From assembly GCA_904066235.2 (NCBI GenBank), contig CAJFCV020000004.1, positions 3,472,001 through 3,536,000 on the forward strand: 64,000 nucleotides of DNA, written 5' to 3'. Below, one piece after another: positions 63,621 to 64,000 of this stretch; position 1 is the first letter of the stretch, and the number at the start of each line of letters is the position of its first letter. The notes below the pieces were generated by a model, which was not told where the DNA came from, searched no databases, and was given only the letters and a program-made list of their open reading frames with translations. A program made the position numbers and the translations under genes. The stretch is from Bursaphelenchus xylophilus (lineage: Eukaryota; Nematoda; Chromadorea; Rhabditida; Aphelenchoididae).

Positions 63621-64000
63621 GCAAAAAATAAGCTAGAAATTTTTACCAGCCTTTGAATATTCTGTCAAATCACTTCTCACGTCGTCAATCCGGTATAGTT
63701 GAAGTTATTTCCTGATTAGTTAATCTATGTGACGTTTTGTCACAAACAGACTTTTGGAAAACATTTTTGGCTGTTTTTTTCTTGGCTAGCTGGGACAAAC
63801 CCTTGCCTTATGGTCCGAACATGACTTTCCCTTTTTTTTGGATTTTCTAAGGCAATTTTGTCCTCCAAAAATTCTTCCCAAAGAATTTCTTTACCTCAGT
63901 ATAGTATATATGTTGATCAATCAATAATGTGTGGACGAAACGTCTATACGTTCAGGAAATGCGCTGGATTGAAGTGCTTGCGCTGTTCTTTGAACTGTTC
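63621..64000. other. End of window, no gene seen
   Basis: No supported exon before the window edge. Confidence 0.4.

Overview
This window is nuclear DNA of a nematode. The evidence is AT-rich intergenic sequence, short introns with the worm-type TTTCAG acceptor, and the gene content: a single-pass receptor guanylate cyclase with an ANF-type ectodomain, an astacin (NAS) metalloprotease with ShKT domains, and a cuticle collagen with the furin-site plus Gly-X-Y layout. I cannot name the species from sequence alone. There are no bacterial-type operons and no CRISPR arrays.

Layout. 1-13.3 kb is gene-poor and filled with inverted-repeat DNA transposons and MITEs. 13.5-25.2 kb holds a 13-exon receptor guanylate cyclase on the plus strand with an unusually long C-terminal tail. 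25.3-26.9 kb is a near-perfect foldback element with Tc1-like ends. 28.5-39.1 kb holds eight small plus-strand genes or gene remnants for secreted, cysteine-rich, defensin-like (CS-alpha-beta type) peptides. At least three copies are broken: one by a TTAA-flanked transposon, one by a frameshift, one by a damaged first exon. 39.9-41.5 kb is a nest of inverted repeats. 41.5-45.4 kb encodes a thiamine-diphosphate enzyme of the ILVBL type. It converges on a minus-strand astacin gene (45.75-51.78 kb), which I rebuilt as 8 exons. 51.8-54.9 kb shows no clear gene. 54.9-56.2 kb is another foldback. 56.5-57.8 kb is a four-exon cuticle collagen. 58-64 kb is repeat-rich, with a foldback carrying tRNA-like promoter boxes and a decaying minus-strand cluster of tandemly duplicated coiled-coil exons.

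The main item of interest is the defensin-like cluster. Seven of the eight members share a two-exon layout: a signal-peptide exon, a phase-1 intron, then a cysteine exon with C-x4-C-x3-C-x9/10-C-x4-C-x1-C spacing and a GxC gamma-core. Members differ by recent tandem duplication, loss of a dibasic processing site, gain of a seventh cysteine, and several kinds of gene death. The second item is the mobile-element community. At least ten families can be defined, many of them complete palindromes. Several have readable target-site duplications (8 bp for a hAT-type element, TTAA for piggyBac-type elements, 9 bp for a Mutator-type element, TA for Tc1/mariner-type elements), and some are nested in a way that gives their relative age.

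All exon coordinates were derived by eye from reading frames and splice consensus. They have not been checked against transcripts.
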